Positions 1 to 6,429 of a DNA stretch of 9,005 nt are shown one piece after another. The position numbers and the translations under genes are program-made. The notes below the pieces were generated by a model, which had not been told where the DNA came from, ran no database searches, and worked only from the letters and a program-made list of their open reading frames with translations. Position 1 is the first letter of the stretch. Each line of letters starts with the position of its first letter. The DNA lies in contig JAGODA010000121.1 of the NCBI GenBank assembly GCA_017998475.1, positions 1 through 9,005 of the forward strand, given 5' to 3'. This DNA comes from Spirochaetota bacterium (GTDB lineage Bacteria > Spirochaetota > UBA4802 > UBA5368).

Positions 1-212
1 TTAACTTATCTGAGCTTGTGATCGTAGCGAGGTCTTGGGTTCACTGTGAACGGTAAACTCGGCTATCGCCGAATTACAACAGGGTTTGGGTCGCATGGTA
101 CTGGCTCTACAGTCCGGGAAAAGGAGTCTCGAGCAGACCGGTCAGTACATTGAGCGGTAAGGGCAGGGTAAAAAGATTGACGGGCCGTCTTTCCGGGTAA
201 AGGATTGGCGGC
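1..212 (+). promoter_or_regulatory. Hairpin-rich leader upstream of the TonB module
   Basis: No gene is visible here; all three + frames are closed by stops. The stretch carries several small inverted repeats: GTTCA/TGAAC at 39-43/47-51, TCGGC/GCCGA at 59-63/68-72, GTACTG/CAGTAC at 98-103/143-148 enclosing GTCT/AGAC at 126-129/135-138, and the palindrome GACCGGTC at 136-143. A last weak stem, UCUUU 188-192 with AAGGA 200-204, would cover the Shine-Dalgarno of the next gene. The words TACTGG, CCGGGAA and GTCAG appear in the order seen in the 3' half of cobalamin riboswitches, but the 5' core is not recognisable. A structured cis-regulatory leader is therefore an inference. No Fur-box-like sequence and no convincing promoter were seen; the start of transcription may lie left of the window. 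Confidence 0.3.
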
Positions 213-536
213 ATGATGCTGAAGGCTTCGGTAAATGGTGCGGTTGGAAACGCAATTCCGGGGAAGTCGCGTGCGGGGCTAAAGACGGTCGTGTTCGCGG
301 TACTTTTCCTCTCGGCGATGACGTTTGCTCTCCCGCGCGAAACCTTCGATCCCCATCCGGGCGTCGGAGCGGATGTTTTCTGTAAGTCGCTGTATTCCTT
401 TGGGCAGGAATCGCAGGACGCGGAAAGTCTCTTCGATGTCCGTCCCGTTATCCTGATGCAGGTGTCCGGTTACTCCGATACACTATTCACGCCCTCCGCT
501 CGTTGGACCGATCCTACACGTGCTCCCCCACTCTGA
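213..536 (+). CDS. Small secreted protein, paralogue 1 (FDPHPGVGxDxFCKSL family)
   Basis: A 107-residue protein I do not recognise. The AAAGGA at 199-204 lies 8 bases before the ATG; a second ATG follows immediately. Residues 18-39 look like a signal peptide (KSR positive patch, hydrophobic core, TFA|LP cleavage), leaving a mature peptide of about 68 residues. Residues 45-60 form a block with His48 and Cys57, and the protein ends in RAPPL. The protein at 2408-2725 matches it in 17 of 21 residues from the cleavage site onward and shares the C-terminal RAPP. Among the 21 aligned codons, 8 differ synonymously and 4 change the residue, mostly conservatively, which indicates selection on the protein. 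The gene sits 141 bases before exbB, so a periplasmic role in the same uptake system is inferred. The His and Cys could bind a metal or cofactor, but this is speculation. It is too short and lacks the folds of known periplasmic binding proteins. Confidence 0.65.
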   Translation: MMLKASVNGAVGNAIPGKSRAGLKTVVFAVLFLSAMTFALPRETFDPHPGVGADVFCKSLYSFGQESQDAESLFDVRPVILMQVSGYSDTLFTPSARWTDPTRAPPL

Positions 537-593
537 TTAAGCTCCAGGTTGACTCGAGAAAATCGAATCCATCTCCGTGTCTCTGGCGGGGAG

Positions 594-642
594 GCCTTCT
601 TCACCGGCTGCGTTTTGTTTAAAGGTTGCTGGTGCTGAAGGC
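594..642 (+). other. Strong intercistronic hairpin before exbB
   Basis: GCCTTC 594-599 pairs with GAAGGC 637-642, and CACCGGC 602-608 pairs with GCTGGTG 628-634 (one G-U pair). The two stems are separated by a 2x2 internal loop and enclose a 19-base loop. No T-run follows, so this is not a classic intrinsic terminator. It lies between the first small secreted protein and exbB and could act in mRNA processing, stability or differential expression of the two. The pairing is seen directly; the role is inferred. Confidence 0.5.
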
Positions 643-677
643 AAGAAGCGAACATAACCATATGAGGGAGAGCTGTC

Positions 678-1439
678 ATGCTTGAATTAATAGAAAAGGG
701 CGGCCCGGTAATGTGGCCGATTGTCGCCGGGGCTTTTATCGGGCTGGCGATTACTATAGAGCGAATTCTGTACTTTTACTTTACATCGGTCAGTTATGCG
801 GAGTTTAGACAAACTCTGGTGGACAGGCTCTGCGCGGGTGCATTGAGGGATCTCGACGTGCTGACCGCTCCCACGCGCCCGGCAAAAGGACCACGTCCGT
901 CATGGCTGGTGCGGCTAGCGGATAGAACCCATGCCGAACGTTGGAAACGAAGTCCGTACGTAAGACTTGCCTGCGTATACCTGGAAAACCTTCACCGTGG
1001 AGCGCGCTCCAGGGAAGAGGCGCTCAAACGAACCGGTTCGGAGGAGGTCGAGCGGATGGAGCGGCACCTGCGAGGTCTTTCGGCGGTCGCGCATATCGCG
1101 CCTCTACTGGGCCTGCTCGGTACCGTGACCGGCATTATCGGAGCGTTCAGCGTAATCGCGAGCATGGGGGGGCAAGTGGACGTATCGTCGCTGGCAAGCG
1201 GAATATGGGAGGCGCTCATCACCACCGTAGCGGGTCTTTCAGTCGCGATTCCCGCTCAGCTCGCTTATATGTACCTGGACAGGTTGGTTTCCGGACGCAT
1301 GAATGGTATGAGCTATACGGTTACTTATCTCAATGAAAGGTATTACGGTTCGAGAAGCGAGTGTGACGAGGGCTCTTCTGAAGAGCGCTCTGTCGTATTC
1401 GACGACAGGCAGGAAACCGCAATAGAGGAGGCGGTGTGA
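678..1439 (+). CDS. exbB: ExbB/TolQ-type proton channel subunit
   Basis: Inner-membrane subunit that, with ExbD, forms the proton-driven motor energising TonB. It has 253 residues and three hydrophobic segments: roughly 11-34, 138-161 and 178-200. The second and third carry the MotA/TolQ/ExbB signature, with the glycine-rich APLLGLLGTVTGIIGAF at 141-157 and an ALITTVAGLSVAIPAQLAY stretch at 179-197. A cytoplasmic region of about 100 residues lies between the first two segments, as usual in the family. The tail after 225 is acidic and poorly conserved-looking. The start is supported by GGGAG at 666-670, 7 bases before the ATG. Its stop overlaps the exbD start (TGATG), so the two are translationally coupled. 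TolQ is the main alternative, but the adjoining tonB and TonB-dependent receptor favour ExbB. Confidence 0.93.
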   Translation: MLELIEKGGPVMWPIVAGAFIGLAITIERILYFYFTSVSYAEFRQTLVDRLCAGALRDLDVLTAPTRPAKGPRPSWLVRLADRTHAERWKRSPYVRLACVYLENLHRGARSREEALKRTGSEEVERMERHLRGLSAVAHIAPLLGLLGTVTGIIGAFSVIASMGGQVDVSSLASGIWEALITTVAGLSVAIPAQLAYMYLDRLVSGRMNGMSYTVTYLNERYYGSRSECDEGSSEERSVVFDDRQETAIEEAV

Positions 1440-1837
1440 TGGAATTCATTCGAAACAGGCGTAACGATCCGCACATCGAGCTTACGCCGCTCATCGACAT
1501 CATCTTCCAGCTGCTGTTGTTCTTTATGCTCAGCTCGAACTTCATAGCCCCGATGTTGAAGATGGAACTTCCGAAAGCGCTGTTCAAGGAAAAGCTCGAA
1601 AAGGTGGATCTCGTTGTGACGGTTGGAAGGGAGGGACAGGTGTATGTCAACAAGGAGCAGGTTGAACTTGAGGATCTCCAGGGCGTATTGCAGGACCGAA
1701 TGGTGAAGCTCGGGAAATATGACGTGATCTTCAAGGGGGATATCTCCATCAGCTATGGGGTTTTCGTGGAAATACTCGATATCGCCAAGCTTGCCGGGGC
1801 CACCAGCTTTTCGGTAGAGCATGATCGTAAGAGGTAG
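1439..1837 (+). CDS. exbD: ExbD/TolR-type motor subunit
   Basis: A 132-residue partner of ExbB. It has a short cytoplasmic N-terminus (MEFIRNRRNDPHIELTP), one transmembrane helix at about 17-35 and a periplasmic domain. Asp20, in the TPLIDIIFQLL motif, corresponds to the proton-carrying aspartate of ExbD (Asp25 in E. coli). I chose the ATG at 1439 rather than the GTG at 1436 because it forms a TGATG overlap with the exbB stop and has GAGGAGG 8 bases or so upstream. The tonB start follows 4 bases after the stop. Length and motif placement are normal for the family. Confidence 0.93.
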   Translation: MEFIRNRRNDPHIELTPLIDIIFQLLLFFMLSSNFIAPMLKMELPKALFKEKLEKVDLVVTVGREGQVYVNKEQVELEDLQGVLQDRMVKLGKYDVIFKGDISISYGVFVEILDIAKLAGATSFSVEHDRKR

Positions 1838-1841
1838 AACG

Positions 1842-2411
1842 ATGCCGGCGCGGGTCGATGCCGAGAGGATTTTCAGTGATTTTTTGGAGCGGCTGGAAAA
1901 CGGATCGATGCTTAGCCGCGTGGGCTGGGTGATATTTCTGGCGGTGGCGGTCGTATCGGTTATGGTAGGGCTGGACTATTCAACTACGGAACGCACCGTC
2001 ATTGACCTTAATACGGGACGGGAGGAGTACCATGTGCGAAGGGTCTCCGAAATTCCCCGTGAGCTCGAAAATGCTGAGGCCGAGAAACAGGCGGCGGAGG
2101 ATGATGAGCTCGGCCTCGAGGACATCAGGCAGCGGTATGTTTCCTATATCGTTTCACGAATCGAGCGCAACAAGCTCTACCCTGATGAATCGCAACGCAA
2201 AGGGCATGAAGGGGTGGTGGCGGTGCGCCTTCTCCTCGCCCGCAATGGAAACGTTCGAAGGGTGACCATCCTCCAGCCGGCCCGTTATCCGGCGCTCACT
2301 GACGCGGCCATCGCGAGCATCGCCCGTTCGGTCCCCTTCGAGCCATTCCCGAAAGGACTTGAGGAAGAGGAAATGACCATTCGCCTGGAGATCCGTTTTA
2401 CGCTCCGATGA
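1842..2411 (+). CDS. tonB: TonB energy transducer with a short, non-proline linker
   Basis: TonB carries the ExbB-ExbD conformational energy to outer-membrane receptors. The 189-residue protein has a cytoplasmic N-terminus (1-26), a transmembrane helix (about 27-45), a periplasmic linker (46-96) and a TonB C-terminal domain (97-189). That domain contains the NKLYPDESQRKGHEGVVAVR block and the terminal RLEIRF strand. The ATG at 1842 was chosen because AAGAGG at 1829-1834 lies 7 bases upstream; an earlier in-frame ATG at 1821 lies inside exbD. Two features are odd. The linker is acidic and almost free of proline (only Pro72), unlike the long Pro-Glu/Pro-Lys linkers of model TonBs. The membrane helix also lacks the His that is functionally critical in E. 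coli TonB. The stop overlaps the next small gene (ATGATG), indicating coupling. Confidence 0.9.
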   Translation: MPARVDAERIFSDFLERLENGSMLSRVGWVIFLAVAVVSVMVGLDYSTTERTVIDLNTGREEYHVRRVSEIPRELENAEAEKQAAEDDELGLEDIRQRYVSYIVSRIERNKLYPDESQRKGHEGVVAVRLLLARNGNVRRVTILQPARYPALTDAAIASIARSVPFEPFPKGLEEEEMTIRLEIRFTLR

Positions 2412-2725
2412 TGGGATATACTATGAGGAATCGGCAGGGACATCCGATACGCGCGTTCAAGGGTCTCTCCCTGTGCGTGCTCATTGCCTCGTCGTTGACG
2501 TTTTCGTTGCCGAAAGAGTACTTCGATCCCCATCCCGGGGTTGGAGTCGATATATTCTGCAAATCTCTGACCTTTATAGGGGCAGAATTCCAGGGTGACC
2601 TTTATGTAGTCGCAGGCGGTCCTGTCCTGGTGGGGGAGGTGGACGATGTGCATGACTGTCTCCTCTCCATGGCACCGATCGCATTCAGGGCCATCAGGGC
2701 CCCTCCATCCTTTGTCGTTTTCTAA
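2408..2725 (+). CDS. Small secreted protein, paralogue 2 (FDPHPGVGxDxFCKSL family)
   Basis: A 105-residue protein whose ATG overlaps the tonB stop, so translation is probably coupled; the upstream Shine-Dalgarno is weak. An alternative ATG at 2423 is possible. Residues 15-33 look like a signal peptide (RAFKG, hydrophobic core, TFS|LP). The mature part begins with the same block as the protein at 213-536 (residues 39-54, His42 and Cys51) and has RAPP at 97-100. Between them the two copies align loosely (PVLVGEVDDVHDCLLS against PVILMQVSGYSDTLFT). This copy carries an additional His82-Asp-Cys84. I recognise no known family. Its place between tonB and the receptor suggests a periplasmic accessory role in uptake. 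C-terminal R-x-PP endings occur in some small periplasmic metal-related proteins (an analogy from memory, not homology). Confidence 0.7.
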   Translation: MMGYTMRNRQGHPIRAFKGLSLCVLIASSLTFSLPKEYFDPHPGVGVDIFCKSLTFIGAEFQGDLYVVAGGPVLVGEVDDVHDCLLSMAPIAFRAIRAPPSFVVF

Positions 2726-2747
2726 TCCGGCAACATCGCTCTGTCGT

Positions 2748-2775
2748 TTGGAATCGGGCTCAGCGTACCTATTAA
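2748..2775 (+). promoter_or_regulatory. Possible sigma-70 promoter for the receptor gene
   Basis: TTGGAA at 2748-2753 and TATTAA at 2770-2775 are separated by 16 bases. A start near 2782 would give a leader of about 60 bases carrying the small hairpin TCGGG/CCCGA (2793-2797/2806-2810). A second inverted repeat, CATGC/GCATG (2776-2780/2786-2790), sits at the presumed start and could be an operator. The matches are modest. The promoter would allow the receptor to be expressed more strongly than the upstream motor genes. Confidence 0.3.
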
Positions 2776-2845
2776 CATGCCTGCCGCATGCGTCGGGTTT
2801 GTTTGCCCGATTGTTTGGAAGTAGAATTTATGGAGGACGTTCAAT

Positions 2846-4966
2846 ATGAGAATAAAGCACATGAAACAGTTGTTGATTGTTGCGTTGATCGCCGGCGCAA
2901 TGGCTCTCGGCGCTTCGCCGTTATCAGCTTTTGAGGTCGACACCGAGATCGAGAAGGTAAAAGAAGGATCACGGGACGCCGACTCAAAAATCGTCGTAAC
3001 GGGAACAAAAACCAAGAAATACATGAAGACCGCGCCCGTCAAGACTGAGGTGGTCGATCGCGAGCGTATGGAAGCCAAGGCCGCCGGCACACTTTTCGAC
3101 GCGCTGAACGCGGAGACCGGTCTTCTCGCCGACAACCAGTGCCAGAACTGCGCGGCCAACACTGTAAGCATCAACGGGCTCGAGGGGAACTATACGCAGG
3201 TATTATTCAATGGGTATCCCACGTTGTCCTCGCTGGCGGGAGTGTACTTCCTGCAACAGTTCCCGGTAGAGCTCATAGACCGGATCGAGGTGGTGCGCGG
3301 GGGCGCGTCGGCGCTGTACGGCAGCGGAGCCATAGGCGGCGTTATCAACGTAATAACGCGCAAACCCGTCGCCAACCAGGCAAGCCTGACTTATAAGCAG
3401 GAATTTATAAAGGGTGATGAGGCGTTAGCCAATACCGTTTCCGGATTCGCATCGGTTGTGTCGCGAAACGGCAAGGCCGGTATCGCGCTCTACGGATCAA
3501 AGATGGAACGAGACGAATGGGACGCCAACGGTGACGGGTATTCCGACCTCGCAAGGACGAACGGCAAGACCTTCGGCGCCAGCGGCTACTTCGCGATCAT
3601 GAAGGGAATGGAGCTTGCGTACAACATGTATACGCTTTATGAGGATCGTAAGGGCGGCAACAACCTTGACAAGGAGCCGTTCCAGTCGAATATTCGCGAG
3701 CAGGCGAAAAGCAACCGAGACGCGGGAGATTTCAGGCTGGAGCATGAAGTGTCGGATGTGTTCAGCTATACGCTTTTCGGAGCCTTCGCGCGGAGCCATC
3801 GCCATACATACTACGGTCCGGCGGATGACCCCTCTGACCCCGCGAATCTACCGGATAATGTTACACTCTTTGGAAATACAAAGAACCCATACTATGTAAC
3901 GGGGGCGAACGCGACGATTACCCCGGTCAAGAACCATGTTGTCTCTATCGGGTATGAATATACGAGTGACAAGGTCGATGATGAAAACCCGGGGATGGGC
4001 CGCGAGGTGCAGGAACACTACCGGAATCACGGAGCCTATGCCCAGTACGATTGGGACATGAAGGTCCTGAATCTTATCGCCGGAGTGCGCGCCGATAAAC
4101 ACAGCGAGATGGATGATTTTGTTTTCAGCCCGCGGGCGAGCGCGATCGTGCGCTTTTCTGATCACCTGCGGCTGCGCGGTTCGGTCGCCAGCGGATTCAA
4201 GGCGCCTCAGGTGTTCGATGAGGACTTTCACATAGAAGTCGCGCTTGCCAGTGGTTCCGGCCACCAGCAGGTCATCATCAACAGCGATGATATCGCGGCC
4301 GAAAAATCCATGTCGTACAGCTGCGATCTGAGCGCCGACGTTCACGCAGGGGATTTTCTCGCTGATGTAGGAATCGGCGGTTTCTATACCACCATAAAGG
4401 ATAAAATGGAGGTCGATTACACGGCGCCGAGCTCCACGGTTGGTAATATCGATTATTTCCTGCGTGACAATGTGCCCGGCACCTCGAAAGTGATCGGCGC
4501 GAATTTTGAGGCTTCACTTTCGTATAAAAATCTCATGCGCTTCACTTCGGGAGGAACCTGGATAACCAGAGCGGTGGTGCCGGCCGAGCAGGTGTTCGAT
4601 AACGACTCGACAAAGGACATGCTGCGCGTCCCCGAAATGACGGCCTTTGCCATGCTGCAGGCCTTTTTTGGTGATCTGACCGCAACTTTTTCCACCCAGT
4701 TTATTGGCAGTCAGAAGCTCGAGCATGACGTGGGCCTGGCGCTCAACAGGCTCGAAAAGACGGACAGCTTTTTAGTGCTCAACGCGCAGCTGCTGTATCG
4801 ATGGAAGATCGACGAACACCGGCCAGCCGACCTGTTCGCCGGGGTGGACAACATCACGGATTCCTATCAGGACGATCTCGATGTCGGCGATACCAGGGAC
4901 GCCGGGTATATTTACGGGCCTATCAAACCGAGAACCTATTATGTGGGAATGAGGGTGAGCATTTAA
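2846..4966 (+). CDS. TonB-dependent outer-membrane receptor with CxxC in the plug
   Basis: A 706-residue outer-membrane gated porin. Residues 1-28 are a Sec signal peptide (hydrophobic core, LSA|FE). KIVVTGTK at 49-56 is a TonB box. The plug domain follows at about 60-175, with the typical VELIDRIEVVRGGASALYG and GAIGGVINVITRKP segments. The remainder is a 22-strand-type barrel, with GFKAPQVFDEDFH in the barrel and a final YYVGMRVSI strand. GGAGGA at 2832-2837 lies 8 bases before the ATG. Cys99-Gln-Asn-Cys102, just before the conserved NGLEGNYTQVLFNG segment, is notable and recalls a receptor branch common in Bacteroidota, annotated as BtuB- or FepA-like. The ligand cannot be read from sequence: cobalamin, an iron chelate, haem or another metal complex are all possible. 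The gene is 120 bases after the second small secreted protein and is followed by an intrinsic terminator. Confidence 0.93.
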   Translation: MRIKHMKQLLIVALIAGAMALGASPLSAFEVDTEIEKVKEGSRDADSKIVVTGTKTKKYMKTAPVKTEVVDRERMEAKAAGTLFDALNAETGLLADNQCQNCAANTVSINGLEGNYTQVLFNGYPTLSSLAGVYFLQQFPVELIDRIEVVRGGASALYGSGAIGGVINVITRKPVANQASLTYKQEFIKGDEALANTVSGFASVVSRNGKAGIALYGSKMERDEWDANGDGYSDLARTNGKTFGASGYFAIMKGMELAYNMYTLYEDRKGGNNLDKEPFQSNIREQAKSNRDAGDFRLEHEVSDVFSYTLFGAFARSHRHTYYGPADDPSDPANLPDNVTLFGNTKNPYYVTGANATITPVKNHVVSIGYEYTSDKVDDENPGMGREVQEHYRNHGAYAQYDWDMKVLNLIAGVRADKHSEMDDFVFSPRASAIVRFSDHLRLRGSVASGFKAPQVFDEDFHIEVALASGSGHQQVIINSDDIAAEKSMSYSCDLSADVHAGDFLADVGIGGFYTTIKDKMEVDYTAPSSTVGNIDYFLRDNVPGTSKVIGANFEASLSYKNLMRFTSGGTWITRAVVPAEQVFDNDSTKDMLRVPEMTAFAMLQAFFGDLTATFSTQFIGSQKLEHDVGLALNRLEKTDSFLVLNAQLLYRWKIDEHRPADLFAGVDNITDSYQDDLDVGDTRDAGYIYGPIKPRTYYVGMRVSI

Positions 4967-4970
4967 CCGG

Positions 4971-5001
4971 AATCCCGTGCCGCCGCGCGGCACGGGATTT
5001 T
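4971..5001 (+). terminator. Intrinsic terminator of the receptor gene
   Basis: AATCCCGTGCCG at 4971-4982 pairs perfectly with CGGCACGGGATT at 4988-4999, with a 5-base loop; TTTT covers 4998-5001. It begins 4 bases after the receptor stop. The A-rich side is short, so termination of transcripts from the opposite strand is less likely. Confidence 0.85.
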
Positions 5002-5018
5002 CCCGCGTGCCGGGTCCA

Positions 5019-5045
5019 GAGGCCCCGACCTGTCCTCGGGGCCTC
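5019..5045. other. GC-rich hairpin between convergent genes
   Basis: GAGGCCCCGA at 5019-5028 and TCGGGGCCTC at 5036-5045 form a perfect 10-bp stem with a 7-base loop, 11 bases downstream of the mtnP stop. Neither strand has a T-run next to it. It may be a 3'-end stability hairpin or a Rho-associated end for the leftward transcript, backing up the terminator at 4971-5001. Confidence 0.55.
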
Positions 5046-5056
5046 GCCGCGGCAAA

Positions 5057-5917
5057 TCAGAAATACTCGGGCAGGATGGAGTGAAGGCGCTTCGCCTGCT
5101 TTTTGTTCCAACGCTCCTTTGCCGTGATGACGGCGTATCGTGAGGCCTCGTTGCAGGAGCAGTGTCCGATGCCGGCCGCCCGCGGTACGATCGCCTTGAT
5201 GAGAGCGCGCGCGTTTGCCGCGTTTTTGTTCAGGTTGGCCACCACCATTTCCACACTGACATGCTCCTCGTCGACCTTCCAGCAGTCGTAGTCGGTGCTC
5301 ATGCACACCACGGCGTAGCACATCTCCGCCTCGCGGGCCAGTTTCGCCTCAGGAAGCGTGCTCATGTTGATGACGCCCGCGCCCCACGAGCGGTACAGGT
5401 TGCTCTCCGCGCGCGACGAGAACGCCGGGCCCTCCATGCAGACGAGCGTTTCGCCTGTATGGAGCTTGAGCCCCGCCTCGGCGGCGGCCGGCGCGATAAC
5501 GTCGTCGAGCGAGCCGCAGAAGGGATCGGCGAAGCCGACGTGCGCGGCAATGCCCTCACCGAAGAAGGTCGAGACGCGGCCCCTGGTGCGGTCGATGACC
5601 TGCGAGGGCAGGACGAAATCGAGCGGGCGTATCTCTTCCCTGAGGCTTCCGACGGCCGAAAAGGCGATGATCTTTTCGACGCCGATCATCTTGAGCGCGG
5701 CGATGTTCGCCCGGTAGTTGATCTCGTGCGGCAGGAGGACGTGTCCCCGCCCGTGACGGGGAAGGAAGGCCGTGCGCACCCCGCCGATCTCCGCTATCAC
5801 CAGGGAATCCGACGGATACCCCCATGGCGTCCTGACGGTGATTTCTTCGATCACCTTGATGCCCTCGATCTGATACAGTCCGGAACCGCCGATAATTCCT
5901 ATGCTTGCATTAGCCAC
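5057..5917 (-). CDS. mtnP: S-methyl-5'-thioadenosine phosphorylase
   Basis: Cleaves methylthioadenosine, a by-product of polyamine synthesis and other SAM-dependent reactions, with phosphate to adenine and methylthioribose-1-phosphate, in the cytoplasm. In 286 residues it has GGSGL (10-14), the phosphate-site PRHGRGH (53-59), CMEGPAF (160-166), VINMST near 182-187 and TDYDCW (208-213). The aspartates of the last motif give preference for 6-aminopurines and separate MTAP from purine nucleoside phosphorylase. A CSC motif lies at 253-255; CxC motifs near the C-terminus occur in some archaeal, heat-stable MTAPs. I chose the GTG at 5917 because GAGGTGG lies just upstream and the protein then begins like its relatives. 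The ATG at 5944 would add 9 residues but has no Shine-Dalgarno. It follows the receiver gene by 60 bases and is probably in the same leftward operon. Confidence 0.92.
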   Translation of the reverse strand: MANASIGIIGGSGLYQIEGIKVIEEITVRTPWGYPSDSLVIAEIGGVRTAFLPRHGRGHVLLPHEINYRANIAALKMIGVEKIIAFSAVGSLREEIRPLDFVLPSQVIDRTRGRVSTFFGEGIAAHVGFADPFCGSLDDVIAPAAAEAGLKLHTGETLVCMEGPAFSSRAESNLYRSWGAGVINMSTLPEAKLAREAEMCYAVVCMSTDYDCWKVDEEHVSVEMVVANLNKNAANARALIKAIVPRAAGIGHCSCNEASRYAVITAKERWNKKQAKRLHSILPEYF

Positions 5918-5977
5918 ATGCCACCTCTTGAAATTTTTAGCCATTGAATGGCCGATGGATTTTTTATCAAGATTAAT

Positions 5978-6421
5978 TCAGACGGTGTCGGTCCTGACAA
6001 CGCAGGCGACGATCGATCGAATCTCCGCGATGTTGAAAGGCTTCCTTATATAACCGCACGTCCTTTCTCCTCCCAGTTTCTCCACGAGCTCCTCGTCCTG
6101 GTAGAGGCCGGTGATGAAAACGATCCGCGCGTCGGGACGCGTCTCGCGGATGCTGTGATAGGCGTCGATACCGGAGAGAACGGGCATCGATACATCGAGA
6201 AAAATGATATCGTACTCGTTACGGCGGCAGAGCTCGCAGGCCTCCATGCCGTTCACCGCGCTGTCGACGCGTCCGATCCCGAGGCCCGCGAGCACGGTGA
6301 CCAGAAGATCGCGGATGGCGGGTTCGTCGTCGGCCACGAGCACGGACGCGCGTTCGGGCGGCCTGGCCGTTTCCCGGGCGGGGTTTGCCGGTGTGTGGTG
6401 TCGGGATTCCCGGTCTGCCAT
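5978..6421 (-). CDS. Single-domain CheY-like response regulator
   Basis: A 147-residue stand-alone receiver domain with no output domain. The phosphorylation site is complete: acidic pocket Asp31-Asp32 (VADDEP), phospho-acceptor Asp76 (FLDVSMPVLSG), switch Thr104 (FITG) and Lys127 (YIRKPF). The first 25 residues are a proline- and arginine-rich extension that may be partly untranslated. The ATG at 6421 has only a distant GGAG, partly inside the end of glcD, and an internal GTG start cannot be excluded. It is 8 bases after the glcD stop and 60 bases before mtnP. No histidine kinase is encoded nearby, so its partner must be elsewhere. It probably acts by protein-protein interaction in a phosphorelay, chemotaxis or a related pathway. 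Confidence 0.88.
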   Translation of the reverse strand: MADRESRHHTPANPARETARPPERASVLVADDEPAIRDLLVTVLAGLGIGRVDSAVNGMEACELCRRNEYDIIFLDVSMPVLSGIDAYHSIRETRPDARIVFITGLYQDEELVEKLGGERTCGYIRKPFNIAEIRSIVACVVRTDTV

Positions 6422-6429
6422 GCGGATGC

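Noticed and set aside
1..96. Possible 31-residue - strand reading frame ending at position 1
   Set aside because: Composition is arbitrary, there is no Shine-Dalgarno, and it covers the hairpin-rich leader.
177..203. TTGACG (177-182) before the first small gene as a promoter
   Set aside because: The only -10-like word (TAAAGG, 198-203) is 15 bases away and is part of the Shine-Dalgarno; a transcript would start at or past the start codon.
213..2725. The two similar small genes as a DNA repeat or mobile-element remnant
   Set aside because: Similarity is at protein level with many synonymous changes, and no terminal repeats, transposase or target duplications are seen.
2726..2845. Fur box before the receptor
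   Set aside because: No GATAATGATAATCATTATC-like palindrome was visible; the inverted repeats here are GC-containing and unrelated.
5162..5947. Long + strand open frame opposite mtnP
   Set aside because: The - strand frame carries every MTAP motif; the + frame is low-complexity Arg/Asp/Ala shadow sequence.
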